From Trichoplax adhaerens (lineage: Eukaryota > Placozoa > Uniplacotomia > Trichoplacea > Trichoplacidae), in the NCBI RefSeq assembly GCF_000150275.1, contig NW_002060945.1, positions 7,031,751 through 7,095,750 of the forward strand: 64,000 nt of DNA, read 5' to 3'. Below, one piece after another: positions 24,986 through 37,802 of the stretch (position 1 is its first letter; each line of letters starts with the position of its first letter). The position numbers were made by a program, and so were the translations under genes. The notes beneath the pieces are model-generated. The model did no database searches. It worked only from the letters and a program-made list of their open reading frames with translations, and had not been told where the DNA came from.

Positions 24986-25067
24986 GTAGTCGTGGCCGAG
25001 CGGTTAAGGCGATAGACTAGAAATCTATTGGGGTCTCCCCGCGCAGGTTCGAATCCTGCCGACTACG
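24986..25067 (+). tRNA. tRNA-Ser (anticodon AGA)
   Basis: 82-nt type II tRNA. The acceptor stem GTAGTCG pairs with CGACTAC (25060-25066), with discriminator G at 25067. The A box is TGGCCGAGCGG, the anticodon AGA sits at 25019-25021 in the loop CTAGAAA, and a long variable arm TTGGGGTCTCCCC and T arm GCAGGTTCGAATCCTGC follow. Apart from a few compensatory stem changes it matches the animal tRNA-Ser(AGA) consensus. The RNA polymerase III terminator is the T7 run starting at 25070. It reads UCU, and with A34 edited to inosine also UCC and UCA codons. Its 3' half founds the satellite immediately downstream. Confidence 0.97.
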
Positions 25068-25795
25068 TGTTTTTTTATTCTAACCGGTGTCGAAGTACAG
25101 TATAGTACCCATACCAGTCTAAAAGTCCTACTCTCAACGCAGTAATAAGATTTTTTTTTTTGACTAGAAATCTATTTGGGTCTCCCCACGCGGGTTCGAA
25201 TCCTGCCGACTACGTGCTTTTTTTTATTCTAACCAGTACTGTCTAAGCATAGTATAGTACCCATACCAGTCTGAAAGTCCTAGTCTCAAGGCAGTAATAA
25301 GATTTCTTTTTCTTTTTTGACTAGAAATCTATTGGGGTCTCCCCGCGCAGGCTCGAATCCTGCCCACTACGTGCTTTTTTTTTTTATTCTAACCAGTACT
25401 GTCTAAGTACAGTATAGTACCCATACTAGTCTGAAAGTCCTAGTCTCAACTCAGTAATAAGATTTCTTTTTCTTTTTTGACTAGAAATCTATTGGGGTCT
25501 CCCCGCGCAGGTTCGAATCCTGCGCGGGGAGATGCTTTTTTTTATTCTAACCAGTACTATCTAGGTATAGTATAGTACCCATACCAGTCTGAAAGTCCTA
25601 GTCTCAACGCAGTAATAAGATTTCTTTTTCTTTTTTGACTAGAAATCTATTGGGGTCTTCCGGCGCAGGTTCGAATCCTGCCGACTACATGCTTTTTTTT
25701 ATTCTAACCAGTACTGTCTAAGCATAGTATAGTACCCATACCAGTCTGAAAATCCTAGTCTCAACGCAGTAATAAGATTTCTTTTTCTTTTTAAT
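25015..25795 (+). repeat. Satellite of tRNA-Ser 3' half plus flank (5 units)
   Basis: Starts inside the intact tRNA at its anticodon arm. The block GACTAGAAATCTATTGGG recurs at 25015, 25162, 25319, 25479 and 25637. Units are 147, 157, 160 and 158 bp, with a last unit of about 159. Each unit has the 3' half of the tRNA (anticodon loop, variable arm, T arm with B box, 3' acceptor strand), a T-run, then about 100 bp of flank with TATAGTACCCATACCAGTCT and a pyrimidine run. The four downstream copies lack the 5' half and A box, so none is a tRNA gene. Unit 4 carries a rearranged acceptor end. Confidence 0.95.
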
Positions 25796-26055
25796 TTTTG
25801 ATAGCCCGGCTCGGTACGGTACGGCGCGGTACGGTACAATACTGCACTTCACAGTCGAATACTCCTTGGATAGACGCTTCTATTGTCCGTTCCATTATCC
25901 AGAGTACTGTACGATACAAGAGTTGGAACCAGTCTTTCTGCTGTATTGGCGGCCATCTTGGTGTTACACGTGCTGCTAAGTAAGTGCAACCTTGGTAATC
26001 AAGTGAGAAAGAAGCGCCATTTATTCCTGACTGCAATATCCAATAAGAAATAAAC
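25796..26055. promoter_or_regulatory. SNRPE upstream region with GC-rich GTAC palindromes
   Basis: Presumed SNRPE promoter by position. It contains a CGGTACGGTACGGCGCGGT cluster at about 25810-25840 followed by AGTACTGTACGATAC at about 25902-25917. No other element is certain. Confidence 0.4.
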
Positions 26056-27620
26056 ATGGCTTATCATGGAAGGGTTAAGAAAGTAATGATCCAACCGATC
26101 GTATCCTTTTACACTGTTTCTCGTTGATAGCAATGCTGCATTGGATACTTTGTAGTCAACGTTACCTTTTGATCTGTTGGAGAAGAAACGCTGCGCTCGC
26201 GCAATCTCCTGTACAAAGGCATCAATCAGTTTGAACATGTTAACTAGCCAAGCTAAGGTTTTAATAAATTTCTTCTTTCGATAGTGAGTGGATAATATGT
26301 ATTGAATCGTGCATGGTAGCATGACGTAGAATACACACTGTACAATCGATAAAATGATGGAACGTACAATGGTACAAGCTAAGCTGATTTTGACTACTGT
26401 ACTGCGTGATAGTTTACCACAGGCTGTTGTAATAGCAACGTACTCCAATAGCCACCATGATCGATGTTAAGAGAGCATTGTCCATCCCCACTGTCTCATT
26501 TCTCTTTAGTCCAATCGTCGCTTAAAAGACCAGTTTCAAGTACTTGTACTATGCAAGCTTTTGGTTATCATCCTTCTTTCAGTAAGCAACGCTTCAATGA
26601 CCTTACTTTTTGCTTGCTTGCTTGCTTGCTTTGGACAAGAATTGCAGCTCACACGATGCTATATAGATACAGTAATTGTCTTAGGAGAACCATTCTTCAT
26701 TCCCTAAATTGACTTGAAGATAAACTAGGATAAATGATCAACTGGTAGTAAGAGATACGGTACAAAATAGAATTGTTCGATCCACGAGGCAAGTATCCTT
26801 TAATGAATACATAGAGAGGAGAGCATCATCGACTGTATTTTATTGACGTACTGTATAAATCAATCTTGCATACCTGTACATCGATCAAGCGTTCATTTGA
26901 ATTACCATTGCCACATAAACAGTTACACTACAGTCTTCCAAGAATTGCCTAAAATGGCACTCTACTAATTATAGCAACTTTATAAATACACGTGTAATTT
27001 TTTCAAAATTAAATGTCATGATCATATCATTCCTTAACTCTATTCTAACTTGATTAAAAAAGAATGTGATCTTTCGGTTCCTCCAAAATGTAAGTGGAAA
27101 ATATGTAATTGAGCTACAATATGAACTTGCAATAGAAAAGAATGGTTAACGGAATGCTTGCTAATTTAAAAAATCATGTTGCCTATCTCTATATGAGATA
27201 CAAACAGAAACGGTTAAGTGCATATTTGCTGTGGAGAGTCCAAAATTATTAACGGCAAATTCAATTATCTTGTGATTTATCTCAGAAAACTAGGGTTCAA
27301 ATTTGGCTTTATGAACAAACTAATACGAGAATAGAAGGATACATATTGGTTAGTTGAAATAATTAGCCTATTTTACCTCACTTTTGACCAAGAATACTAG
27401 TTTAAAAAATATTTTATTGTTAGGGATTTGATGAGTACATGAATTTAGTATTGGACGATGCCGCTGAAGTTAGCATAAAAAATAATCAAAGAAGACCTAT
27501 AGGTAAATACTAAGAGATGACTTATTAGCTTTTCTTTACTCTAATAATTTTCTTATATTACTTTCAGGTCGTATTCTATTAAAAGGAGATAATATTTCTC
27601 TCATTACTGGCGCCCAATAA
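26056..27620 (+). CDS. SNRPE: Small nuclear ribonucleoprotein E (SmE), 5 exons
   Basis: Core Sm-ring protein of the spliceosomal U snRNPs. Exons: 26056-26100, 27063-27089, 27286-27348, 27424-27502, 27568-27620; phases agree, 88 aa (human 92). The protein begins MAYHGRVKKVMIQPI, then NVIFRFLQN from a 27-nt microexon, then KTRVQIWLYEQTNTRIEGYI and GFDEYMNLVLDDAAEV, the Sm1 motif, then GRILLKGDNISLI, the Sm2 motif. Intron 1 is 962 bp and its donor GTATCC is weak. The microexon acceptor has an A-rich rather than pyrimidine-rich tract, with a branch-point-like CTAAC about 12 nt upstream. Every Sm-fold core position I can compare is kept. Confidence 0.95.
26611..26631. repeat. (TTGC)n microsatellite in SNRPE intron 1
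   Basis: Five repeats of the tetranucleotide TTGC/GCTT. It lies within intron 1 of SNRPE. Confidence 0.9.
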
Positions 27621-29112
27621 TATTCATGATTGTATACAACCAATTCCATGTTGTTTATAGACCATTATATAACTTAAACTACGTCAATTAAATACAATGT
27701 TAATAGCTTGATAAATTAGCCTCCTGCACACCCTGCGGCTTGAATGTAGGGCTACATGTATTTGTAGATTATAAAAATGTCCAAATGCAATAATCAAGTC
27801 CTGCCGGCACTTTAAGAAAGGATAGGGATCGTATATGGCATTAACTGTTGAGTATCGTCGTCCCTAATCTATTTCGTTGAGTAATAAATTGTTATTATAA
27901 CCCCGACCCATCCTTTTAATTGTTTAGTGTGGCAATTTTACTTGTACTGCATTTGCAATCAAATTGGTGTACGTTAATATTAACTAGATAGCACTGTCTT
28001 CCCATTTTTTCTCTTTTATATTGTATTAGCTGACTGCTTTTTTGTAATTAGTTGTCAACTCTATTCATAAGAATAAAATATCAAAGATTGACAATGATGA
28101 AAAAGTTGATATAAAATGCTAATCGTACGAACTTTTAACTTAAGGATAAGTACTGCACGTTATCATACAGTATGCACTTAAAATTACATACTGTATGTAT
28201 TCACGATATTGAAACCGTCATATAATAACAACTCATCGTTGTTTTAATGATATTATATAGCGAAAACGGTTGCCTGCTGATTAAGATTTTACAATGAAAT
28301 TAACAAATTGATTGAATTCATCGCAATCACAAGACTACAAAATCGACAGTGCAATACTGCATACCCGTGTTTAGTGTAATCTACAGTATAGCTATGATGA
28401 CACTTTTACACTAGGACTTCTACTAACACAATGTAATGATGCAATACTTTAAGACTAAAATGGCGGATAACTTAAATATAAATACCAGTCCATGCTTAAA
28501 TACAGTAAATGACAGATACAAATACCCAGTAAGATGACAGCTAGCCACAGTGAGATTTCTCGTATATGTGAATGAAATCCTTAAAATTAAATGACTTTCG
28601 ATAGCACTGTTTACTATATGTTTACATTCACATATTAAGAAAAATTACTGAGTTCTCAAAATTGAAATCATTTTATTTTGACATAAATCGAATTATAAAA
28701 ATGCGATTTACAGCTACAGTGCGTACTTTAAAAGTAATACAACCATCCAGTTGAGAGTACATTCTGATCATAACTAGTTATCGGGTACATGCAATTAATT
28801 AAATTATTATATTAAAAGATGCTAATGTTTGCGGACCAATTTTCATCATATCAACCACTGATTGTAGATTTCAAAATTTTTAACATAACTAAACAACGCA
28901 ACAGTTACAGTACTGAGTAAATTTATCCATAATAAAATAAAGAGCGACTCTAACCAGATTATGATTAAACGCTGTAAGCTTCAAATTCGCGATTTAACTA
29001 CTTGCATGATACTATACAAAAATCAAATAGTTGCGATATTCTATCAAAATATCGATAGCAAAAGCTTTGAGCGCCCTAGAAAAAGTAATGCAGTGGAATT
29101 TCTCTCGTTGCC
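27621..29112. other. Convergent intergenic region SNRPE/MTCH2
   Basis: About 1.5 kb of AT-rich unique sequence between two convergent genes. No exon-like block or repeat array was found. Confidence 0.5.
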
Positions 29113-32100
29113 TTATGATTGAATAAATCTTCTAAAAAGGGTAGCACCCCGTCTAATCTGACCCTGCATAAGAAAAATTCTCAGCATTATTTTACTATTT
29201 ATTATAAGGAGTTTACACGGAATATCTGTGAAGTTTACCTCGCTACGTAAAGATGCCATGCAGTCTTGCCAACTTGAATAGAATACCATATTAGGAGGAG
29301 CACCAGCTGCAAGGCTACAACGCAGGCATGAAAATTCTCATATCATGACACGTAATAAAATGCAATTAGTTACTATAGAGCGCAGGGTCTTACCCACAGT
29401 TATTCACAGCCATAACGTTAGATACCAAATTAAGTGGATAAGTTATGTAACCGGCAATATACTAATAAAGGTACAAAGCGATAGCTCAGTAATGAAAGTA
29501 AAAATAAGTTATATAGCGTAGTTTAAGTCTATCACTTACGTTAGAAACTGCTTGCAAATACAATTGATTTTCCTTCTTGCCTCCAATCTAATGATTAGAA
29601 TAAATAGCATTAAAGCATACGATCCATTAATTTCTATCATAAGTATAAGCAAGTTCATTAATTATCATAATAAGGTGAATTTAGCGCTATCTTACGCTTG
29701 TAACAATATATTTCTGGGTCACGTATAGCACTATATTGTATAACCAAACTGACATAAATTCGGCTACAAGTCTTGGAACAAAACCCCTATAATGGTTGAA
29801 TTAAAATTTTTAAGTACAATTATTCTTGCACGATAATTTTATGAAACTTATTCAATCTATATTGAAAATCGGGTGTTGAAGTATTAAATTTAGGTTCAAC
29901 TTCAAGACTTACGAGAAAAAACCTTTAAAGCCTTCTTCCCTGTAAATTTCCGAAATTGAGGATATTACACCCCTATATTATGAAAGAACATAGAGCAACA
30001 ACAGTCAAGTTTTTCTAACTAACCCTGCATAACTCAGACGTCTGTGTCTTACCGGTATACGTTTTCTTGACCAACAAATTGTGCCATCATTCTAACACTT
30101 ATAACTGTAATAAACAAAATGTTAGCATATAAATAACTCGACAGTCTGCAAAAAATTTTCTTTAAAGTTTATATATAAATATTCAGAATGTAAATTTCTT
30201 GTATTATTCAAAAAAAATACAACTAACCATGGAGTGGATAAGATACAGTAACGGCAGCCATGCTTGCTAAGCATTGTTCTGAGGTCTGCAGTATTCAAAA
30301 TTGTAATTAAAATGATATTGCATATAATTTCTTACATCGGTGCATTCTTTGAATCACTATCACTGAATAAGTGTACCTTACATAGATAGATATATTAATA
30401 ATCGAATAAATCTACTAGTTAATTAATTAATTATTGATACATAGTAACAAATTATTTAACCTTGATAGCAAAAACTTTAATTTCTTCGACGGCGGTCTGT
30501 GGAACCTGTAACAAAATCAAATAAATATACTACAAACGTACCATAATGACAGCTAAAAGGACAATAGTATAATTAATCTGAAGATACAATTCATCCTGTT
30601 GATGCGCATGGTTAAATAAACATAATATTACGAACATTTTCTTCCTCTTCATCTTGAGATTTCTCTTCTCTAATAACCTAAAAATAATAAATATTCACAT
30701 TTTACTATCACAGTAAACGAAAATATACTTGGAACTGAAAACAGTATAGAGCTTCTAATCTTTCAAGATGTACAGTGCCTAACGACTGGACTGACTAAAG
30801 AATATTACTATTAACATACGGGTATACGCGTATATAGATATTGATAGATATAGGACTGAACCTAGAGACTTGAATGCTAAAAACAGTGACTAATCTAGAT
30901 TGCAAATTATGAGCGGAATTTATAAATTACCAATAAGTATTATACCTTCAGAACTGAAGCATTGACGTTCGAGCTTATAATAGATTGAATTATCCTAAAA
31001 TTTAATTCGGATAATAAATGATTCGGTTACTCTCTATTTACACTATTTACATAATGTGTACAGCAATAAATTGCCAATGAAGAACATAAGATATGTAAAT
31101 TACCTACTATTCACAAAAGATACATTAAGGTTAAAAATGAAATAGAAATTGTTTACATATCTTATTTTCATAATTTCATACATTAATACTATATTAAAGT
31201 GTCCAAAATAAGAATAATACTTTACTTTACTAGCGCGAACTGATATCATTTCATATTACCTTGGCGCAAGTCCTTTATACATGCCAAAAAATCCATCTGT
31301 TTTTCTGATGTAAGCCGCTAATATCATATAGAACAATTAAAATATAGTTAAAATTTGTTACGTGTGTACATATAAACAGACAAGTTAATAAATAAAGTAA
31401 CTAATAAATGAGAGATGATTAATCGTTATAAGATACCGATAGATATTACTAGTAATAAAACCCAGTAGTGCAATATACTTAGTGAATGATTAATTATAAC
31501 AATAACGGAATGACGCCGTCTATCAACAGTCTATAATCAACTATTCGTATTGATGAAATAATTGCAACTTAGTCAATTGGTAATAATGGGAATTTAATCT
31601 ATACGACGTTTACCAGTTTAGCTGTAATTCATTAGTGTATTTGTACTATATAATGAATGTACGGATGTTAAACTAATACGATTCATTTTTGAGACAGAAT
31701 TGCTTTTACCGTAGGTAAAAAAACCAGGCAGTTTTTGAGCGTTACGTCCAAACAGTGTAACACCATCAACCGGCGCAATAGGCTCATGACCAAGCTACAG
31801 GTTAGAAGATAAAAATAGTTTAAAAACGCTTATCTCATTCATGCTAAGCCAGGATAACATGTTTACATGGCATTTAATTTGTGCACCGAAGTTACTTTGC
31901 TATTTTTGTAAAACTTAAATGAATGCGTATAGTATATAGTATACTGCAATAAGATAAGGTAGCTACTAAATAATACGCTTGTATTTTGCATTTTCTTTAA
32001 AGCTCCTTAAACTACAGTACCGTATTGTTGCCCAGTTAATGATTTATGAATGATATTTGGCACCATCATTTCTTAAGAATTAGCGAGTTAGAATAATGAT

Positions 32101-33837
32101 CTCTATTTGAAGTTTAACAGAATCCGAACAGTCCCTAGCGCAACGTTAGAGTTGAGAGTTGATGTTATGGAATAATAGCATGACCCCTTTGAATTCAGCA
32201 GTATAGTGTAGTATACGAATAAAAATTTCAAATAGTCTATTACGGATCAAGAATGGACTATGAACCCGATTAGATTATAATATTTATTTATTATTATTCA
32301 TGAATTGAAATAGCCCAAAATTCGTTATAGTAAGAGCGCCAATGCTCCAATACATACATTATCTATTTCATCCCATGTAAAAAGGTCAAGTAAAAGATTG
32401 TTCAGTCATACTGTAGTTCATAGCGTAAGGAAGACAATATCGAAAAGTAAATAGCTATCGTAATCATCAAGAATCGGAAATCGGATAGACTTTATGCGCA
32501 ATTAGTGTAGGAAATACAGTTTTTATAAAAGAAACAACTGTAGCATGTGTATTGCATATTTCTAGATCATTTAAAAAGAAATAATATAATACGTCTACAC
32601 AGTATGTACAGTAGGACAGTTTCAGCTAAATACTTTAAGAACTTTATGTAAGGTGGCGGGGGCTAATGTACATGTCATACACTGTAATGTAATTCGATAT
32701 GTATCAATCGAGCAAGTATTGTGTTTAGTCAGCATTTATCATCAGTAATCGTCGCTTAAGAATTTGACTGCACGCAGTTGCTCGATTAATTAATTGATGA
32801 AGGTAGCGACTGTGATGAGATGATACTGTATACTACACCGTGGCTGCATTGACTCCAGGATTATAAATATCGCAAGATATCTATCAATGATACTGTATGT
32901 GTATCATATGATGATGATACTATCATACTCGTACATCGATTTCTCCTCATGTCAACTAAGTGATATTAATTACTATTCACACTGCTGTACTACAATAATG
33001 GATGCAGCTAAATTCACCAAACATGGCGGACATCTAAACATTTTTATCGCATTAAGTGCTTAGCCAGAAAGAGTTGAAAGGCCTATGAGAATACGAACAG
33101 TACATAGTGGAGTGCTGCAGCGACGAAAAGTTTACTCTAGAATATCAAATTAACATTTGCAATCAGTTGTAATACTCGTATAATTAATTAATTAATGAAT
33201 TCATCAAGGCGTGCTCGTATACAGAAGCCTAACTACACTGTGCGTCATTGACTGCATCCCTTATTTGAGTGATTAGCTAACTTACAGAGATATTAAAAGA
33301 TGTGAATTAGGTGTAAGAACTGGATAAAGCCTCGGAGCTATCAATCTATAACACTACATGTCTCGATATTCCGCTATTGGGAATCGATTTTGTTGTGTAA
33401 ACCATAGTGATATGCGTACGCCACCCAATGCAGTTGATGGCGTAGCAACAATCTGTTTTTCTTGGCATTTAAATACATTATACCTACTAGTTTTTACAAT
33501 CCTTTCAATGGAAAATTAAGCAATAAGTGATATTTGGCGGAAGACTAAAGTAAAGTACAAGAGATGTTTCAATCATTGCTGTCATCATTTTTAATCACAT
33601 CACTCGATTTAGTCTACCAGTCAACTTGTCAGTCAACATCAACTTGTAGCAGACATTAACCCCATCAGCGGATATCTTCTAAACATGATGGAGAGCTGTT
33701 TCACAAGAGGTTGTCGCAACATTATCCAGTTCATATCATGATGAAAAAAATTGATTTCATACCTGTATTAAAGTTTTGACGTAAATGAAAGGATGGCTAG
33801 CTAAATTAATAGCCACAGAGGACAAAATTGCCGTCAT
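29113..33837 (-). CDS. MTCH2: Mitochondrial carrier homologue 2 (outer-membrane insertase), 14 exons
   Basis: Divergent SLC25-fold protein of the mitochondrial outer membrane: tBID receptor and insertase for tail-anchored proteins. Exons: 33837-33763, 31794-31710, 31317-31260, 30994-30946, 30677-30636, 30505-30461, 30285-30228, 30104-30053, 29972-29913, 29786-29696, 29587-29540, 29461-29394, 29314-29239, 29163-29113; phases agree, 285 aa (human 303). Blocks in order: SHPFIYVKTLIQLGHEPI, LFGRNAQKLPGFFTY, GMYKGLAPR, an acidic loop KSQDEEEEN, SYPLHVISVRMMAQFVGQE, IYREEGFKGFF, GFVPRLVAEF, TYPLNLVSNVMAVNNCG, APPNMVFYSSWQDC, RRGATLFRR. These align with vertebrate MTCH2, including the family-specific NLMAVNNCG-like segment, not with transporters. 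The donor after exon 5 (GTTCGT) is weak. Intron 1 is about 2 kb and gene-free. Confidence 0.93.
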
Positions 33838-35745
33838 ATTCTAGCTGAAATTTGGGTTCTACTCCAGTGAACAATTCCCGCACTGCCGCTTTCCTGCTCG
33901 ACATCCAAAGCTGTAAGTCTGGTCCAATGGGAAATCTCTTGACCTCAGAGGATTGCACACTGTTCGGCGCCTGCATGCTGGCTATTTACAGTACTGTACC
34001 GTACCGCGCCGTGCTGTACCGTGCCGTACTGTACTCTAGCGGACCGGACTGCACCATAGTGTATCGGACTCAGACCGTATCAACTCCGAAACAGAAAACT
34101 GGTCTACAGTACAGTACAGTACATGTACTGTAGCCTAAGCCTTCTAATCGTTACGCAACTGTACAGTACTGTACTGTACAGTACGGTACGGTGAGGACGG
34201 TGTGGCTATGGTGTGGCCGTACAGTACTGTGTACATCAACATTAACTTCTTCAACGGTGGACAGACAGACGGTCGTCAAGTATTATCCGTATTAAATGAA
34301 CATACTGACTTTGGGTGAAAGAGGCTAGACTGATGTCATACCGCCTGGCACGTTATTACCCGGCTAAAAACCAGAGACTACTCAGCTAAAAATTCTCCCT
34401 CAAAAGCCGCAACTAAAACATTTTCCCCTATACTAAAATACACGTTCATTCTTTTAGTACATTTATTCCAATGGATTAAAGTTATAAAATAGAGTGCTTG
34501 ATATCCGTATATAGAAAAAGATGATACAGCGAAAAATTCTCCTTCCAATATAAACTAGGTTACACCTAGTCTCAGCCCGGTGGATTGCATGTGTCAGAAT
34601 ACTCATAACTTAATTATCAGAGTTTGCATTATTACAAAATGTAAATCGAAATCTCAATTTATTTTGTTGAAGTTTCAAGATTTGGCGGTAGACGATATTC
34701 TTAACTGTAGATGATAAAACTATTATTAAAGTGATCAGTGCTGCTTATATTAAAAGCCGTCAATAGCAATCTCAATTTATTTCTTTAAATATTGGATGAT
34801 AGAGATGATACTTGGTCGTATAATTGACTGTAGTGAGTGATGTAGGATAAATCTTGAACGAAATATGCATACAGTGGTATGGCATAGTGTGCACAGTAAT
34901 CAAGACAGTTATCTGATCGATACTGTACTTTGATCTAAAACAAAAGCGCAACAACAGGTAGACGTTTCTTCAAGTTAAGTGCTATACAATCTACAATCGA
35001 GCCAGATCTTGTGACTGACTATGCAATAGAAATTCGGAAAATATTCACCTTTTTATTCAATTGAACAGTCGCTGTAGCAGATATTTTTAAGCCCTTTTAA
35101 TATACACTTACAGCGACTGGTACTGAATATATGGTGATAATAGAGTACTGCAAATTGAATGAAATGCTTGTTGCTCACTTATGGATGGATACAAGCTTTG
35201 ATTTCCTGTCAGATAATATCGTCATTCTATCAAGAACAATTCTTCATTTTATTCATCTTACTCGTACTTTCCAAATTGATATACAGTACGTATGTAAATA
35301 AATATCAATGTGACACTCCTGTACAGGCTAATACCAATCTAATGTCAAATGGTGCGATTTGAGCATAACAGTATCTTTTGATTATGATCAAATAAAATAT
35401 ATCATACCGCTTGTACCTACTAACTGAGATAATTATAATTAATCAATAGTATCAATCTTATACCAAGTCACAAAAGTGTTGCAACCCTAAATTATATTAT
35501 TTATGTTATAGGCTCATGTATCATAACGCAGAGCATAGAACATATCATTTAGTTCTTACTAAGATATGCAAAGACACTAGTAGAAAGTACTAGCACAGTA
35601 ACATCATGCAGTAATTTAATAACAGACAATAGTCGACAATTTATTATAATTATTTCAGACATAACCAATTCTACTTGTTTATACTTCATGTATAACAAAC
35701 TCGTAGAAGCGTATACGTTATGTATAAATATGCAGATGTATGTAT
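33838..35745. other. MTCH2 upstream intergenic region with GTAC cluster
   Basis: Region between the MTCH2 start and the cyclin B stop, both minus. A dense palindromic GTAC cluster lies at about 33988-34225, within 400 bp of the MTCH2 ATG. The 93-codon frame at 33852-34133 spans that cluster and is a repeat artefact. The rest is AT-rich with no recognisable gene. Confidence 0.55.
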
Positions 35746-37802
35746 TTACCAATTTGATGACACAAGTGAATTTAGTGCTCTCATAAGACGAGGCAAATCT
35801 CTCTTAAGAACTTTTCTATTTCCAAATTTTCTATGAATAGCCTAGAATGGGTAGTAAATCATATTCGCTATTCCTGATTGATTTGATATTGCCCTTTTAG
35901 CTATAACGTAAAGTCGGATAAACATTTAAACGATACATTTACGTACTTGATATTTGGAAGTCCAAGATTTCCAGGCAAGCTTAGCAATCTGACGAGCAAC
36001 AGGTTTTAAGCTGTCTTCAGAATAGCTGGAATAATATTGCAGAGTCGGTGTCCATGATTTATCAAATATCTTCAGCGATATCAGTGAAGCTGCTGCAGCA
36101 ATTTGCGATGGCAGATATGATAGAAGACTATATTCTATCAAAGCAATCTCTGTGAGATACCGCGCGAAGGTATGCTGCTCGATATCAGCCTAAATACAAA
36201 TTGTATAACAGATATTGCAAGCGTGTTCATTGAATTTTATAACATCGAATTTAAGATTATTTACTATTATTCCCAAAAGTAAAGCGCAAGATATTTTTAT
36301 ACGAATACTTACCGATGCAGCCTTTGATATACGTCTTAGGAAATGTATGGAAGTAGGCCTACTCAGGCTAAAATCCAAAGCTTTAAGAATTTTAGCTTCC
36401 ATTTGTATAAATTCATTAATTTCATAACTGTTTTCTGTAAGATATAGGAGGTCGTCGGTAGAAGCTAAGAATATTTCTTCGTATTTAATTGCGATATAGA
36501 ATGCAGCGATACCAACCAGCTGCAGTTTCTTTCGATTCACTTGGGTTGTCTGGAAATTAGCATGCATATGTACAAACAATTCAATTAGTTTTAAGTACAA
36601 GGAGTATAGCGATAACCGCATTCAATATATCCAGGTACTTAGAAAATGAAATCAGTAATGTTTACATTATTTCAACTGTCATTTTATATCTTAAAATTTA
36701 GCTGTTATCATCTAAATATGTGAATTTTTAACCTTTTAACGGTCCTAAATCCGTACCTGAAGATATCGATCAATAATATAAGTAGTCAGATATAAGCTCT
36801 CCGGGTGGAAATTGTATCGTAAATGAACATCAACAAGCCAATCAAGCAGAATTGCTCTCATTCCCTTAGTAATCACGGGCTGTCCAGTCATGTAATCTGG
36901 ATCGAGTGTACATCTCTTCTGTAACGTAACAATTTACAGTTAGCATTTGATGCGTTAAATTAAAGTAATGATGAGTACAGCTCATAATCGTTTGCTACAC
37001 TCAAGAATGTCTGATCTAGCTCTTGAATATGAAAGCTTGTTAATGCAGTGTAATCATTAAATATACGTATCTTAGGATTAGAATTATTTACTATAAATAA
37101 GGATAGCTAGCAGTTTTTCATTTATTAAAACTTCTTTACGATGCAGGGGATAACTACTATTTTAGCCTGAAAACAATATAAGTGAATGTTAGGCAAAAAA
37201 CTGTGTAATAATATTACCTCTTGCTTGAGCATATTTTTGTAAATATCACTAATATAATCGCTACACAACAAAGGGTCGTTATAATCCAAGGCATCGATGT
37301 CGACGACATAAGCCGGCAAGTATTCATTGTTGCGAAATATGGTCGTCAATACTTCAGATTCTCGTGTAACAGCGGTCTTCTTTTTTATTTCCTGATGAAA
37401 ATTTTATATCGTCACATTTTATAATACTGTATTGATTAATCAAGTAAATATGAAAATAGCAATAGTATTCAATCTTAAGCAAAATTTGCATTTCTTCACG
37501 ATAAATACAATGTTAAAAGTACAAAGTCTGTTAAATATCGATAAATTTATGAAACGAGAATGTACTCGTACAGGTATATGAAAACGTACATCTGTCTAGC
37601 TACATTATTGTAAGTTGCGTCTAGTAGTAATAGTTCATCATATTGACAGATCAATAAAACAAGCTTATTAATATTAAATTCATACGATTTTGCGATCGAT
37701 CTTCCCGTGAAAGACATGGTTACCAATATCTGAAAGGACTGTCCTATTCCCTTGCTGTACTTTATTCACATTAACACGAAAATTCTCATTGCTAGGCTTC
37801 AT
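35746..37802 (-). CDS. CCNB1: G2/mitotic-specific cyclin B, 6 exons
   Basis: Regulatory subunit of CDK1 for mitotic entry. Exons: 37802-37686, 37391-37218, 36918-36757, 36549-36313, 36189-35947, 35841-35746; every exon is a multiple of three and every intron is phase 0; 342 aa. The destruction box RTVLSDIGN is at residues 20-28. The cyclin core has CSDYISDIY, MRAILLDWLVDV (about 117-128), YIIDRYLQ, KKLQLVGIAAFYIAIKYEEI, HFLRRISKA (about 219-227), YLPSQIAAAASLISLK and WTPTLQYYSSYSEDSL. HFLRRxSK and LPSQIAA place it with B1/B2 cyclins rather than A or B3. The N-terminus is about 90 residues shorter than human B1, and no KEN box was found. The symbol marks the family; B1 versus B2 cannot be separated. 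Confidence 0.93.

Noticed and set aside
25162-25795. Four additional tRNA-Ser genes
   Set aside because: All four copies lack the 5' half, the A box and the pairing acceptor strand; they are satellite units.
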